Made by a program: the position numbers and the translations under genes
NCBI RefSeq assembly: GCF_028751035.1
Contig: NZ_CP063533.1
Location: 1,116,001-1,180,000, forward strand
Reading direction: 5' to 3'
Length of the DNA: 64,000 nt
Origin: Helicobacter winghamensis ATCC BAA-430
GTDB taxonomy: Bacteria; Campylobacterota; Campylobacteria; Campylobacterales; Helicobacteraceae
Notes under the pieces: generated by a model
Seen by the model: only the letters and a program-made list of their open reading frames with translations
The model's database searches: none
Told to the model about the DNA's origin: nothing
Shown here: piece after piece, positions 45,566 to 54,400 of the stretch
How positions within the stretch are numbered: position 1 is the first letter of the stretch
Layout of the letters: each line of letters starts with the position of its first letter

Positions 45566-46922
45566 TTAGAATAACGCAGTTGCTACAAATCCTAAAGCAA
45601 CGCTAAATACGATTGCTAAAACGCCCGGCAATAAGAATGCGTGATTAAACACATATTTACCAAGTCTTGTAGAACCTGTATCGTCCATTTGAACTGCACC
45701 TAAAAGTGTAGGATAAGTTGGAAGCACAAAAAGTGCTGAAACTGCTGCAAATGAAGCTACAAGCATATAAGAATCTCCCGGATTTGCCGCTGTGATTCCA
45801 AGTGCCGCAATAACAACTGGAGTGATAGCTTTTGCAGTCGCTGCTTGAGAATAAAGAAGCATTGCTGCAAAGAAGAAAATAACAGCTAACAATGAAGGAA
45901 CAGCTTTTACCCAATCTCCAGCCAAAGTTTTAATTTCTTCTGTATAACCACCTACAAATGTGTTTCCAAGCCAAGCTACACCAAGAACACACACACAAGC
46001 TACCATGCCTGATTTAAACACGCTAGTATCAGCGATTTTACCAGTTTCTACTTTGCAGAAAATTACAATAAATGTTGCAACTGCAAGCATAAAGCTCATA
46101 ATCGCCGCATCTCTAGGAACAATAACATTTTCAATCAAAACTGGCTTACCACCAATTTTTGAAATAGCTGTTGCATAAAGAACAACCAATAAAACACCAA
46201 CCAAGAAGATTCCAACAGAAAGTTTTGCACCTTCTTTAAGCTCCATATTTTGCGCACCAACTGCAGGCTTAACTAAACCTTGAGCCAATCTCTCTTGATA
46301 CACTGGATCTTTACTTAGGATCTTTACTTAAATCAAGATTTAAGAACATTGTCATCACAAACGCTGTTAGCATACAACCAATAAATGTAGTTGGAATCCA
46401 AATTCCAAGCAATAGCGGGTAACTCCAACCAAGTGGCTCTAACACACCTGTCATATAAACAACAGCAGCACTAACAGGGCTTGCAGTAATTGCAATTTGA
46501 CTAGAAACAACCGCAATAGAAAGTGGAGCTGATGGCTTAATATTTTGCTCTTTTGCAACTTCTACAATAACTGGAATCATTGAAAACGCTGTATGCCCTG
46601 TCCCAGCAAGTAGAGTTAAAACATAAGTAACTGTTGGAGCAAGATAGTTAATATACTTTGGATTAGAGCGTAAAATTCTCTCTGCAATCTGCACCAAATA
46701 ATCCAATCCTCCAGCAAGCTGCATTGCCGAAATTGCAGCAATAACTGACATAATAATCAAAATAACATCCCAAGGAATGCTACCAGGCTTCATTCCTAAT
46801 GCTAAACCTAAAATTACAACACCAATTCCCCCAGCATAACCAATTCCGATTCCACCTAGGCGAATACCAACAAAAATCGCTCCAAGTAAAACGATAACTT
46901 GAAGAATTAACAGAATATCCAT
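45566..46922 (-). pseudogene. dcuA: C4-dicarboxylate antiporter (Dcu family) frameshifted by a 13-bp tandem duplication
   Basis: Inner-membrane carrier swapping fumarate or aspartate for succinate. The 5' part (203 residues, from MDILLILQVIVLLGAIFVGI) ends NLDLSKDPK and a stop at 46311; the 3' part resumes as KDPVYQERLAQG in another frame and runs to the end (FSVALGFVATALF). The break is a precise tandem repeat of 13 bases, 46305-46317 and 46318-46330. Removing one copy gives a single uninterrupted frame of 447 residues, matching DcuA/DcuB length (about 433-446). AAGGATAATAA precedes the ATG. It follows aspA by 30 bases, the usual aspA-dcu pairing. DcuA versus DcuB is not certain. Confidence 0.9.
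46305..46330 (-). repeat. 13-bp exact tandem duplication inside dcu
   Basis: GGATCTTTACTTA occurs twice with no gap on the plus strand (coding strand unit TAAGTAAAGATCC). Thirteen is not a multiple of three, so one extra copy shifts the frame. Direct repeats of this size can be lost again by slippage. Confidence 0.95.
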
Positions 46923-46952
46923 TTATTATCCTTACTTTTTATTTTTTAAGAC

Positions 46953-48365
46953 TTAAGCGTCTCTTTTCTTTTTCATTTGTGGATTTAGCATATTTTTAGG
47001 ATCCAAGATTTTATCAATCTCTTCTTTTGGTAAATACCCTCTCTCCAAACAAATATCCCCTACAGCCTTACCAGTTTGCAATGCTTCTTTTGCAATACTT
47101 GCAGATTTTTCATAGCCAAGCACTGGGTTAAATGCAGTTACAATTCCAATAGAATTTAGCACAGATTGCTTGCAAGCTTCGGCATTTGCAGTTAGGTGTT
47201 TTACTGCTTTTTGTGCCAATGTTTTCATTGCATTTTCTAAAATCACTAAAGAATTAAAGAGTGCATAAGCAATTCCGGGTTCTACTGCATTAAGCTCAAA
47301 CTCCCCTCTTTCACTGCAAAGCATTATTGTTGTATCATTTCCAATCACTTCATAGCAAGCTTCTTGCACAACTTCGCAAATTACAGGATTTACCTTTCCG
47401 GGCATAATAGAACTTCCCGGTTGCATTTTTGGCAAATTAATTTCGCCCAAACCACATCTAGGACCAGAATTCATTAAACGCATATCATTTGCAATTTTGT
47501 TTAATCTCACTGCTGCTGTTTTTAATGCACCACTTACAAAAACAAAATCCGCTGTATCTTGCGTTGCTGCGATTAAATCCGCTGCTGGTTTATACTCTAC
47601 ACCAGTAATTTCTTTTAATTTTTTCTCTACAAGATTCTTATAATCTGGGTGGCAGTTAATCCCTGTTCCAATTGCTGTTGCGCCCATATTTAAAGTCTCC
47701 ATCACGCTTCTTGCATAAGTCAATCTCTCAATATCAGTCTTAATGTAAGTAGCAAACGCATTAAATGTATTTCCTAAAGTTGTAGGAACAGCATCTTCAA
47801 GCTCTGTTCTACCCATTTTAATCATATCTTTAAAATCTTTTGCTTTGATTTCAAGCTCATTTTTCAACTCTTCCATAGCTTTTAGCAAATCGCCTAATTT
47901 CGCGTGTGTCGCTACTTTAATAGAGCTTGGATAAGTATCATTTGTAGATTGCCCTAAATTTGTATGATCATTTGGGTGAAGGTATTGATACTCACCTTTT
48001 TTATGCCCCATACTCTCTAATGCGATATTTGTTAGCACTTCATTAACATTCATATTTGTAGAAGTCCCCGCACCACCTTGGATCATATCCACAACAAATT
48101 GATCAATAAACTCGCCAGCAATTAGCCTATCGCACGCTTTTATAATTGCGTCTGCCTTTTGTGCATCTAAAACACCTACTTCCTTATTTGCAAGTGCTGC
48201 TGCTTTTTTAATTTGCGCAAATGCCTTAATAAAGAAAGGGTAATCCTTCAACTTCCTTCCACTCATATGGAAATTTTCCACAGCTCTAAAAGTTTGCACT
48301 CCATAATAGACATCATCAGAGATTTCTAACTCACCGATAAAATCGTGCTCTTTTCTAGTTCCCAT
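46953..48365 (-). CDS. aspA: aspartate ammonia-lyase
   Basis: Splits aspartate to fumarate and ammonia, feeding fumarate respiration. The 470-residue protein of the fumarase/aspartase superfamily has KEHDFIGELEISDDVYYGVQ at the start, VDMIQGGAGTSTNMNVNEV, HPNDHTNLGQSTNDTYPSS, GRTELEDAVPTTLGN and the signature GSSIMPGKVNPVICEVVQ, whose Ser is the catalytic base loop. AGGAAGG precedes the ATG. The Dcu carrier gene follows after 30 bases, but is frameshifted in this sequence, so supply of aspartate may be affected. Confidence 0.96.
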   Translation of the reverse strand: MGTRKEHDFIGELEISDDVYYGVQTFRAVENFHMSGRKLKDYPFFIKAFAQIKKAAALANKEVGVLDAQKADAIIKACDRLIAGEFIDQFVVDMIQGGAGTSTNMNVNEVLTNIALESMGHKKGEYQYLHPNDHTNLGQSTNDTYPSSIKVATHAKLGDLLKAMEELKNELEIKAKDFKDMIKMGRTELEDAVPTTLGNTFNAFATYIKTDIERLTYARSVMETLNMGATAIGTGINCHPDYKNLVEKKLKEITGVEYKPAADLIAATQDTADFVFVSGALKTAAVRLNKIANDMRLMNSGPRCGLGEINLPKMQPGSSIMPGKVNPVICEVVQEACYEVIGNDTTIMLCSERGEFELNAVEPGIAYALFNSLVILENAMKTLAQKAVKHLTANAEACKQSVLNSIGIVTAFNPVLGYEKSASIAKEALQTGKAVGDICLERGYLPKEEIDKILDPKNMLNPQMKKKRDA

Positions 48366-48393
48366 GATAGACCTTCCTAAAGAATCTGAATTT

Positions 48394-48416
48394 AAAGATT
48401 AACTTATGTAATCTTT
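48394..48416. promoter_or_regulatory. 8-bp inverted repeat upstream of aspA
   Basis: AAAGATTA (48394-48401) and TAATCTTT (48409-48416) with a 7-base spacer, 28 bases before the aspA start, between likely promoter and ribosome site. A regulator site or leader hairpin is possible; no known operator is claimed. Confidence 0.35.
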
Positions 48417-48492
48417 ATGAAAGCGATATTACTCTTATAAAACTTATTACTTTTTGATTTATTATATTTAATATTTAATTTTTAGTTTTAAA

Positions 48493-49869
48493 TTAGATAT
48501 TATTTAAGATTCCTTTTTTACGCTCATAAAACACAATTCCACCTGTTACAAAAGTCGCGCATAAAATCCCCAAAGGATACGCAAGCATTACCCCAATAAA
48601 ACCATAAAAACTTGGCAAACTCACCACAAAGAGCAATGCAAAAACAAGCGTATAAGAAAATGTAATCATAAAAGAGCTAAGCGTTCTTTGAATAGATTGG
48701 AAAAATATCGCACTTACAATATTTACACCCAAAAGTGCGTAGCCTAAAAAATATAACCGCATAGAATCTTGCGTATCTTTTAGTAAATTTATATCGCGCA
48801 TTACAATATCATCTGGTAAAAACCAACTCACTAAATATGGAGAGCATATATAAAATAATCCATACAATACGATTCCACCTGCTAAACTAAAGAGCAAGCC
48901 AAATTTAAAAATCCCTATCACTCGTCCCATTAGCTTTGCTCCATAATTAAAGCTAGCAATAGGCTGCACGCCTTGTGCCATTGATAAAAGAATTGTAAAA
49001 GGTATGATTCCAACATACATAATCACACTATAAATTGCCAATCCCCTATCCCCAGCAATATCTGAAATTGTATGGTTGAAAATCAACATCATTACACTAA
49101 CACTCACTTCAGAGCTACTTTGTGGGATTCCATTTTTTGTCGCGTTTAAAAGCGCGTATATATTAAAAGAACGCACCAAAAACAAATCGCCCCTTTTGCG
49201 TAAAAAATGTTGTAGCAAAATACACATTCCAATGCCGTGTCCTAAAAGCGTAGCTAAAGCGCTGCTTGCAATCCCAAGCTCTAAAATAAATAAAAAAATA
49301 TAATTTAATACAATATTAGAAACCGCCCCCACCACCATTGCCACCATTGCTAAAACAGGCTGTTTATCATTAATAGCAAAAATATCAAGCATAGGGTGCA
49401 ATACAATAATAAACACCCCTAAATAAATCACTTCTGTATATTCTCTAACAAAAGGTAAAAGCTGCTCACTGCTCCCTAACATTAAAGCAATAGAATCGCT
49501 AAAGATATATAAAACGATTCCACCTATCACACTTGTAACAAGAGCGAAGTAAAACACAGAGCTAAACACAACTCTTGCGTGCAAGGCTTTATTTCGCCCT
49601 AAAAAATACGAAGCCATTGTCGCCCCACCAACACTAAAGAGCAACTCAAAAGCAATAAGAACTGGAAAAATAGGCCAAGCAATTCCAATTGCCGCAAGCG
49701 CGTTTTCACCTAATTTTTTACCCACAAAAATGCCATCAATAGTAGAATAGCTTGAGAGTGCTAGCATAGCAATAAGTGCGGGAATAAAATAAGAAAAAAA
49801 TAATTTTGGGATTCCAAGTGTTTTTAACTCTTCTTTAGATTTTTGTGATTTTTGCGCAGATTGCGCCAT
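48493..49869 (-). CDS. MATE-family multidrug/cation efflux protein
   Basis: Inner-membrane Na+ or H+ coupled exporter of 458 residues with about 12 helices. Motifs of the two repeated halves are visible: FFSYFIPALIAMLALSSYSTIDGIFVGKKLGE at the first half (helix 1-2) and the second-half SMAQGVQPIASFNYGAKLMG. Substrate unknown. The gene has its own start region with AGGGGCAG before the ATG. No partner gene is adjacent. Confidence 0.9.
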   Translation of the reverse strand: MAQSAQKSQKSKEELKTLGIPKLFFSYFIPALIAMLALSSYSTIDGIFVGKKLGENALAAIGIAWPIFPVLIAFELLFSVGGATMASYFLGRNKALHARVVFSSVFYFALVTSVIGGIVLYIFSDSIALMLGSSEQLLPFVREYTEVIYLGVFIIVLHPMLDIFAINDKQPVLAMVAMVVGAVSNIVLNYIFLFILELGIASSALATLLGHGIGMCILLQHFLRKRGDLFLVRSFNIYALLNATKNGIPQSSSEVSVSVMMLIFNHTISDIAGDRGLAIYSVIMYVGIIPFTILLSMAQGVQPIASFNYGAKLMGRVIGIFKFGLLFSLAGGIVLYGLFYICSPYLVSWFLPDDIVMRDINLLKDTQDSMRLYFLGYALLGVNIVSAIFFQSIQRTLSSFMITFSYTLVFALLFVVSLPSFYGFIGVMLAYPLGILCATFVTGGIVFYERKKGILNNI

Positions 49870-49989
49870 TACTGCCCCTATAATATCTTTAAGATTCTAA
49901 AATTTAAGGCGAAATTGTAGCATAATTAAAATTCTTAAATTAATCATTAATGCAACAATGTTACTTTATTTATCGGGATCTCGGTTGTA

Positions 49990-50309
49990 ATGTTAGCATT
50001 ATTTATAACAGGGTGTAGCCAAAGAGAAGATTTACAAAGTTATACAAATAACAACAAATATTCTAAATCTCTAAGTCCAAAAGAGTTTTAAAACAATATG
50101 GTGGGCTGTATGTGTTAAATAAAGAATATAGAGATTTTATTAAAGAGAATTGAAAAAACTTGACAAAAAGAGAGAATAAGTGCAAAATGCAATAAAGGGA
50201 ATGAGTGATGAATAGTATAGAAAATACACAAATAAAAGAGGATTTTTATAAAACAATGCAGTAGGCAGACTCCAAGACCATAGAATACCAACCATCCAAA
50301 GAGATATAA
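49990..50309 (+). pseudogene. decayed small lipoprotein gene
   Basis: No intact frame exists, but pieces line up. From 49990: MLALFITGCSQREDLQSYTN with a lipobox Cys at 50014, then SPKEF and a stop at 50089; one frame over, LKQYGGLYVLNKEYRDFIKEN to a stop at 50151; then EKLDKKRE, VQNAIKGMSDE, and NSIENTQIKEDFYKTMQ and ADSKTIEYQPSKEI broken by stops. At least two frameshifts and two or more nonsense codons separate them. The original start seems lost. The family is not recognised. Reading the pieces as one former gene of about 110 codons is my inference. Confidence 0.45.
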
Positions 50310-50818
50310 CTTCCCTGAATATTTAAAAAAATAAATAGAGCGATATACAAAAGAGTAAATGCACACTCTTAAAAACAAGAAAATAAGTAAAAAAGTATTT
50401 TCTCGACCAAAAAAGAGAAATGTAAAATATTTAATAAGGTTCTGTATAGTTAAATGATAGTTCCATTTTCTTGATTACGAGATATATGTTTTTATGCAAA
50501 GCTAAATAATCCTTATACCTTAATTTTATATTCTCTTAGAGACAAAATTATATTTAGCTACTTTACTTCTTCATGTATTTATTTCTGTTTCATAGAGCTA
50601 AATAAAAGCGTGATTCTATAAATACCAAATATAACTAAGATTTTGATAATAAATTTAAATGCCATTAATATGCAACATATTTTAGTCTTCTAATCTTAGC
50701 AATTCAAAAAGCTACTATAAAAACTCAAATACAGTATAAAGCTTTTGCATTTTTGAAACATTTTTTACTTTTTTGTAAAAAATTTGCTTACTTTTTTAAA
50801 AATAAAGTTTCCTTTTGA
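50310..50818. other. gene-poor AT-rich stretch upstream of petABC
   Basis: About 500 bases with no supported gene on either strand, rich in A and T tracts, and no tRNA-like fold that I could see. It may hold more remnants of the decayed locus just upstream and the upstream control region of petABC. Nothing else is supported. Confidence 0.5.
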
Positions 50819-50824
50819 TAAAAT
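50819..50824 (+). promoter_or_regulatory. putative -10 box for petABC
   Basis: TAAAAT preceded by TTTTGA, 54 bases before petA, following AT-rich DNA with repeated ACTTTTTT runs. Confidence 0.4.
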
Positions 50825-50877
50825 TAAAAGTTTTTTAACGCTTTATTTAAAGTTTTATACTTTCTTAGGAGGAAATG

Positions 50878-51381
50878 ATGGCAGAAAATGTCAATCGTAG
50901 AGACTTCCTTGGTATGACTCTAGGGGCTGTTGCAGCTGTTGGTGTTGGCGCATCACTTGTTGCAATGAAGTCTTCTTGGGATCCATTGCCAAGTGTTGTT
51001 TCAGCTGGATTTACAACCGTTGATTTAAGCAGTATGCAAGAGGGAGAATATCGTCAAGTAGAATACAGAGGGACACCTGTGTATGTTATTAAAAAAACCA
51101 CAGCAATGCAAAAATGCGAACAAAGAGATGTGATTGTTGGGGAATCAAGCTTTAGTGTAGGGATTCAAATCTGCACGCACTTAGGCTGTATCCCATCTTA
51201 TGATTCTAATTCCACAGAATTTCACTGCGCTTGCCACGGAGGACGCTTTGACGCCTGTGGAAGACAAGTTTTTGGACCACCTCCAAGCCCTATGGTGATT
51301 CCACCTTTTAAAATTGATGGAACAAAATTAGTGTTAGGCGAAGAAGGACCAGAGTATTTAAAACTCATTGGAAAAGCATAA
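50878..51381 (+). CDS. petA: ubiquinol-cytochrome c reductase iron-sulfur (Rieske) subunit
   Basis: Rieske 2Fe-2S protein of the bc1 complex, 167 residues. Amino-terminal NRRDFLGMTLGAVAAVGVGA is a twin-arginine signal-anchor. The cluster motifs are CTHLGC and CACHGG, followed by the GPPPSPMVIPPF Pro loop. Two ATGs lie at 50875 and 50878; AGGAGG at 50867-50872 is better spaced for the second. First gene of petABC, with 10 bases to petB. Confidence 0.95.
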   Translation: MAENVNRRDFLGMTLGAVAAVGVGASLVAMKSSWDPLPSVVSAGFTTVDLSSMQEGEYRQVEYRGTPVYVIKKTTAMQKCEQRDVIVGESSFSVGIQICTHLGCIPSYDSNSTEFHCACHGGRFDACGRQVFGPPPSPMVIPPFKIDGTKLVLGEEGPEYLKLIGKA

Positions 51382-51391
51382 GGAGTAGCGT

Positions 51392-52621
51392 ATGGCGCAA
51401 ATTCAAAAAGCAAATGGCATTATTGATTGGCTAGATCAAAGACTAGCAGTTAAGCCTTTAATGAAAGTCTTAATGACAGAATATTGGATTCCAAAAAACA
51501 TCAATTTCTTATGGGCAATGGGTGTTGTTTTGGTTGTTTTATTTACACTTTTAGTAGTTTCTGGGCTATTTTTATTAATGTATTATAAGCCTGATACCAA
51601 ACTTGCCTTTGATAGTGTAAATTACACGATTATGCAAGAAGTTGCATATGGTTGGTTTTGGCGGCATTTACACGCTGTAAGTGCTTCTGTGTGTTTCTTA
51701 ATCATTTATATCCATATGTTTGTTGCAATTTATTATGGTTCTTACAAAAATGGGCGTGAGATGATTTGGGTTACAGGAATGGTTCTTTTTGGATTATTCT
51801 CCGCAGAAGCATTTAGTGGCTATATGCTACCTTGGGGACAGATGAGCTACTGGGCAGCAGCAGTTATTACAAACCTATTTGGTGGAATCCCTGTAATTGG
51901 ACCAGATTTAGTAGTTTGGATTCGTGGTAACTTTATCGTTGCTGATGCAACTCTTACAAGATTCTTTATGCTACATGTCGTTTTACTTCCTGTTGTGATT
52001 ATGCTTGTGATTGCTGTGCATTTTTATTCTTTAAGAATTCCACATGTTAATAATATGTATGGTGAAGAGATTGATTTTGAAAAAGAAGCAGAAAAGTTCA
52101 AAGCAGGCAATAAAAAAGAATCTAAAGTAATTCCATTTTGGCCTATGTTCTTATCTAAAGATTTCTTTGTAGCAAGCTTCTTTTTAGCAATTTTATTCTA
52201 TCTCACTTGCTACCATTATAGCTTTGCACTAGATCCTATCAACTTTGATCCAGCAGATCACTTAAAAACACCGCCACACATTTATCCAGAGTGGTATTTC
52301 TTGTGGAGTTATGAGATTTTAAGAGGATTTTTCTTTAGCGCGGATTTAGGGCTTATTGCATTTGGAATTGCTAATGTTGTCTTTATCTTGCTTCCTTGGT
52401 TAGATCGTAGCAAAGTCGTAGCACCAGCACATAAACGCCCGGGCTTTATGATTTTCTTTTGGCTATTAGTTGCAGATATGATTATTCTAACAATTTGGGG
52501 CAAACTCCCTCCAACAGGTATTAATGCCTACATTGGCTTTGCAGCAACAATTGTATTTTTAGCATTATTATTTGTATTCTTACCAATCATCACTAAAAGT
52601 GAAGATAAGAAGCAAGCATAA
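51392..52621 (+). CDS. petB: ubiquinol-cytochrome c reductase cytochrome b subunit
   Basis: Membrane core of the bc1 complex, 409 residues with eight or more helices. Haem-ligand histidines are visible in WFWRHLHAVSASVCFLIIY and in FMLHVVLLPVVIMLVIAVHF. GYMLPWGQMSYWAA is the Qo-side motif and PPHIYPEWYFLWSYEILRG carries PEWY. It passes electrons from menaquinol to PetA and to haem bH. Between petA and petC in one operon; spacing 10-11 bases. Confidence 0.96.
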   Translation: MAQIQKANGIIDWLDQRLAVKPLMKVLMTEYWIPKNINFLWAMGVVLVVLFTLLVVSGLFLLMYYKPDTKLAFDSVNYTIMQEVAYGWFWRHLHAVSASVCFLIIYIHMFVAIYYGSYKNGREMIWVTGMVLFGLFSAEAFSGYMLPWGQMSYWAAAVITNLFGGIPVIGPDLVVWIRGNFIVADATLTRFFMLHVVLLPVVIMLVIAVHFYSLRIPHVNNMYGEEIDFEKEAEKFKAGNKKESKVIPFWPMFLSKDFFVASFFLAILFYLTCYHYSFALDPINFDPADHLKTPPHIYPEWYFLWSYEILRGFFFSADLGLIAFGIANVVFILLPWLDRSKVVAPAHKRPGFMIFFWLLVADMIILTIWGKLPPTGINAYIGFAATIVFLALLFVFLPIITKSEDKKQA

Positions 52622-52632
52622 GGAGTAGGCGT

Positions 52633-53475
52633 ATGAAAGAATTCTTAGCATTAATTATTGTTGCAGTTATTACAGGAATCATTTATTGGGGTGTAGAGCC
52701 TTTCGCACACGGACAAATGTATCCAGAAGTTGCCCCAGCAGACTATACTTTTTCAGATTTAAAACCTCTTGAAGTAAGCGAAGGCAATATCGCAAATGGT
52801 AAAGAGTTAGTAAGCACAAACTGCACCGCTTGCCACTCTATTAAAAGTGAAGGATTAGAATCTCCATTTAGCCCAGAAGATGCAGTGGCTGCTTATGGAG
52901 TGCTACCACCAGATTTATCTTCTGCAGGATTAATCTATGAGAAAAACTTCCTATCAAATGTGATTAAAGATGCAGCAGTTGCCACAAAACAAACACATAA
53001 ATATGATGGCACACATCCAATGCCAGCGTATAATTGGATGAGTGATCAAGAAATTGCCGATATGGTTGCATATCTCCAAAGTATCGCCCCAAAAGAGCTT
53101 ACAAACAAAGAAGTCTTTATCGATGCTTGTGGGCGTTGCCATAATGTGCGTTATGACAAATGGCAAGCAGATGGTGGCGTTACAACTTATTTAGGCGCGA
53201 AAGTCCCAGATTTATCAATGATGATTCGTAGTAGAAATATGGAATATCTCCATAATTTCATCAATGACCCACAAAAGATTCTACCCGGCACTGCAATGCC
53301 GCGCGTTGGTTTAACACAAAATGCAGAAAATCAAGTGATTGCCTATATGGAATCTGTTGGGGATAGCAAAAAGGCAGAGAGAGAATCTCTAGGTTATAAG
53401 CTTGTTATCTTTATGGTATTTATGGGTATTATCGCATACCTATGGAAGCGCAAAATCTGGAAAGATGTGCATTAA
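52633..53475 (+). CDS. petC: ubiquinol-cytochrome c reductase cytochrome c1 subunit, di-haem
   Basis: Periplasmic c-type cytochrome anchored at both ends, 280 residues. Two haem-binding motifs, CTACH near residue 60 and CGRCH near 165, make it a di-haem protein, as is known for the Campylobacterota bc1 complex. Amino-terminal helix LALIIVAVITGIIYWG; carboxy-terminal helix LVIFMVFMGIIAYLW. The two cytochrome domains (GMMxYL-like ADMVAYLQ and VIAYMES) look like a tandem duplication. Ends before a strong terminator hairpin. Confidence 0.95.
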   Translation: MKEFLALIIVAVITGIIYWGVEPFAHGQMYPEVAPADYTFSDLKPLEVSEGNIANGKELVSTNCTACHSIKSEGLESPFSPEDAVAAYGVLPPDLSSAGLIYEKNFLSNVIKDAAVATKQTHKYDGTHPMPAYNWMSDQEIADMVAYLQSIAPKELTNKEVFIDACGRCHNVRYDKWQADGGVTTYLGAKVPDLSMMIRSRNMEYLHNFINDPQKILPGTAMPRVGLTQNAENQVIAYMESVGDSKKAERESLGYKLVIFMVFMGIIAYLWKRKIWKDVH

Positions 53476-53484
53476 TCTAAACCT

Positions 53485-53510
53485 TTAAAGCAAGGGATTC
53501 CTTGCTTTAA
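53485..53510. terminator. bidirectional terminator after petABC
   Basis: Perfect 11-bp stem TTAAAGCAAGG (53485-53495) and CCTTGCTTTAA (53500-53510), loop GATT, followed by CTCTCTT. Lies between petC and the convergent MnmD-like gene. Confidence 0.75.
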
Positions 53511-53515
53511 CTCTC

Positions 53516-54301
53516 TTAATCATATAAGCCCTTTAGCTTAGGATTGACTCTAATCTTATGCTCTATATCAATCTTAAAAACTTTTTCTACAAATTCTAAA
53601 TTTAGCTTTAGTGTGTCTTGTGTTTTTGTTAAAATCACGGAATCTCGGACATTTTTTTGCACCACCTTATAAGCATAAAACCCCGCCAAAAATGCAGAAT
53701 ATAACATACAAGAATTGTGGCTATAAGTTGTTATTACCACGCTTTGACTACTTAGCGCATAAAGCATTTTAAAATACTCATAAGTCCATAAATGATGATT
53801 TTTTAAAGGGCTAAAAGGATCTTGAAAAATCACATTAAACTTTTCTCTTTTACCTTGTTGTATCTCTTTTAAAAAACCTTTTAAAATCTCCCTTGCGTCC
53901 CCTAAATGCAACTTAATATTAAAATTCCCTTCCTTAAATGCACGCTTCTTTTCTAAAACACATAACACTTCTTTTGCTCTTATTAATTCTTTGGGATAAG
54001 GATGTTCTTTTAAGTTTTCTAAAAACTCTAATTCCGGGGAATCAACACGCACCATTCCACTAAATCCACACTCTTTAAGCACGGAATACAAACTTAGTGT
54101 ATTAAATCCAAGCCCAAAGCAAATATCAAGCACATTTAGCGTTTTAGATTCTAACTTTTTAAAATCTAACTTTAGAGCAACTGCTGGTAAAATATGCTTA
54201 TGGAGCGTCTCTTGCAACGCACCATCATTTGCATTATGATAAGCTTCATTAAAACGCGCGTTATAAAGCGTTACACTTGTATCATTTGTGAGAATTTGCA
54301 T
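53516..54301 (-). CDS. MnmD-like tRNA wobble-uridine methyltransferase
   Basis: SAM-dependent enzyme of 261 residues corresponding to the methylase half of MnmC (DUF752), which finishes 5-methylaminomethyl modification of U34 in tRNA. It starts with SVTLYNARFNEAYHNANDGA, typical of the family's YNxxFxExYH block; NVLDICFGLGFNTLS is the SAM site, FNVIFQDPFSPLKNHHLWT the catalytic Asp-containing DPF(S)P motif. The FAD oxidase half of MnmC is absent, as in other organisms with a stand-alone MnmD. Divergent from accD. Confidence 0.87.
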   Translation of the reverse strand: MQILTNDTSVTLYNARFNEAYHNANDGALQETLHKHILPAVALKLDFKKLESKTLNVLDICFGLGFNTLSLYSVLKECGFSGMVRVDSPELEFLENLKEHPYPKELIRAKEVLCVLEKKRAFKEGNFNIKLHLGDAREILKGFLKEIQQGKREKFNVIFQDPFSPLKNHHLWTYEYFKMLYALSSQSVVITTYSHNSCMLYSAFLAGFYAYKVVQKNVRDSVILTKTQDTLKLNLEFVEKVFKIDIEHKIRVNPKLKGLYD

Positions 54302-54400
54302 TTTTTATCTTCTTTAGTGAAAATTAACGGATAATTTTATAGAATTTCACCTATTATTATCCAAAAAGTGTTGCAAAATAGCCACGAATAGAGGGAACAA

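Noticed and set aside
45566-46303. The two halves of the Dcu carrier as separate genes
   Set aside because: They join exactly after removal of one 13-bp repeat unit and match one carrier of normal length; the second half has no ribosome site.
50115-50378. Hydrophobic 87-residue frame on the minus strand
   Set aside because: Low-complexity F/Y/L-rich translation of AT-rich DNA, antisense to the decayed lipoprotein gene, with no ribosome site or recognisable motif.
49870-50877. tRNA, rRNA or mobile element in the largest gap
   Set aside because: No cloverleaf-like arrangement, conserved rRNA stretch, transposase fragment or terminal repeat could be seen.
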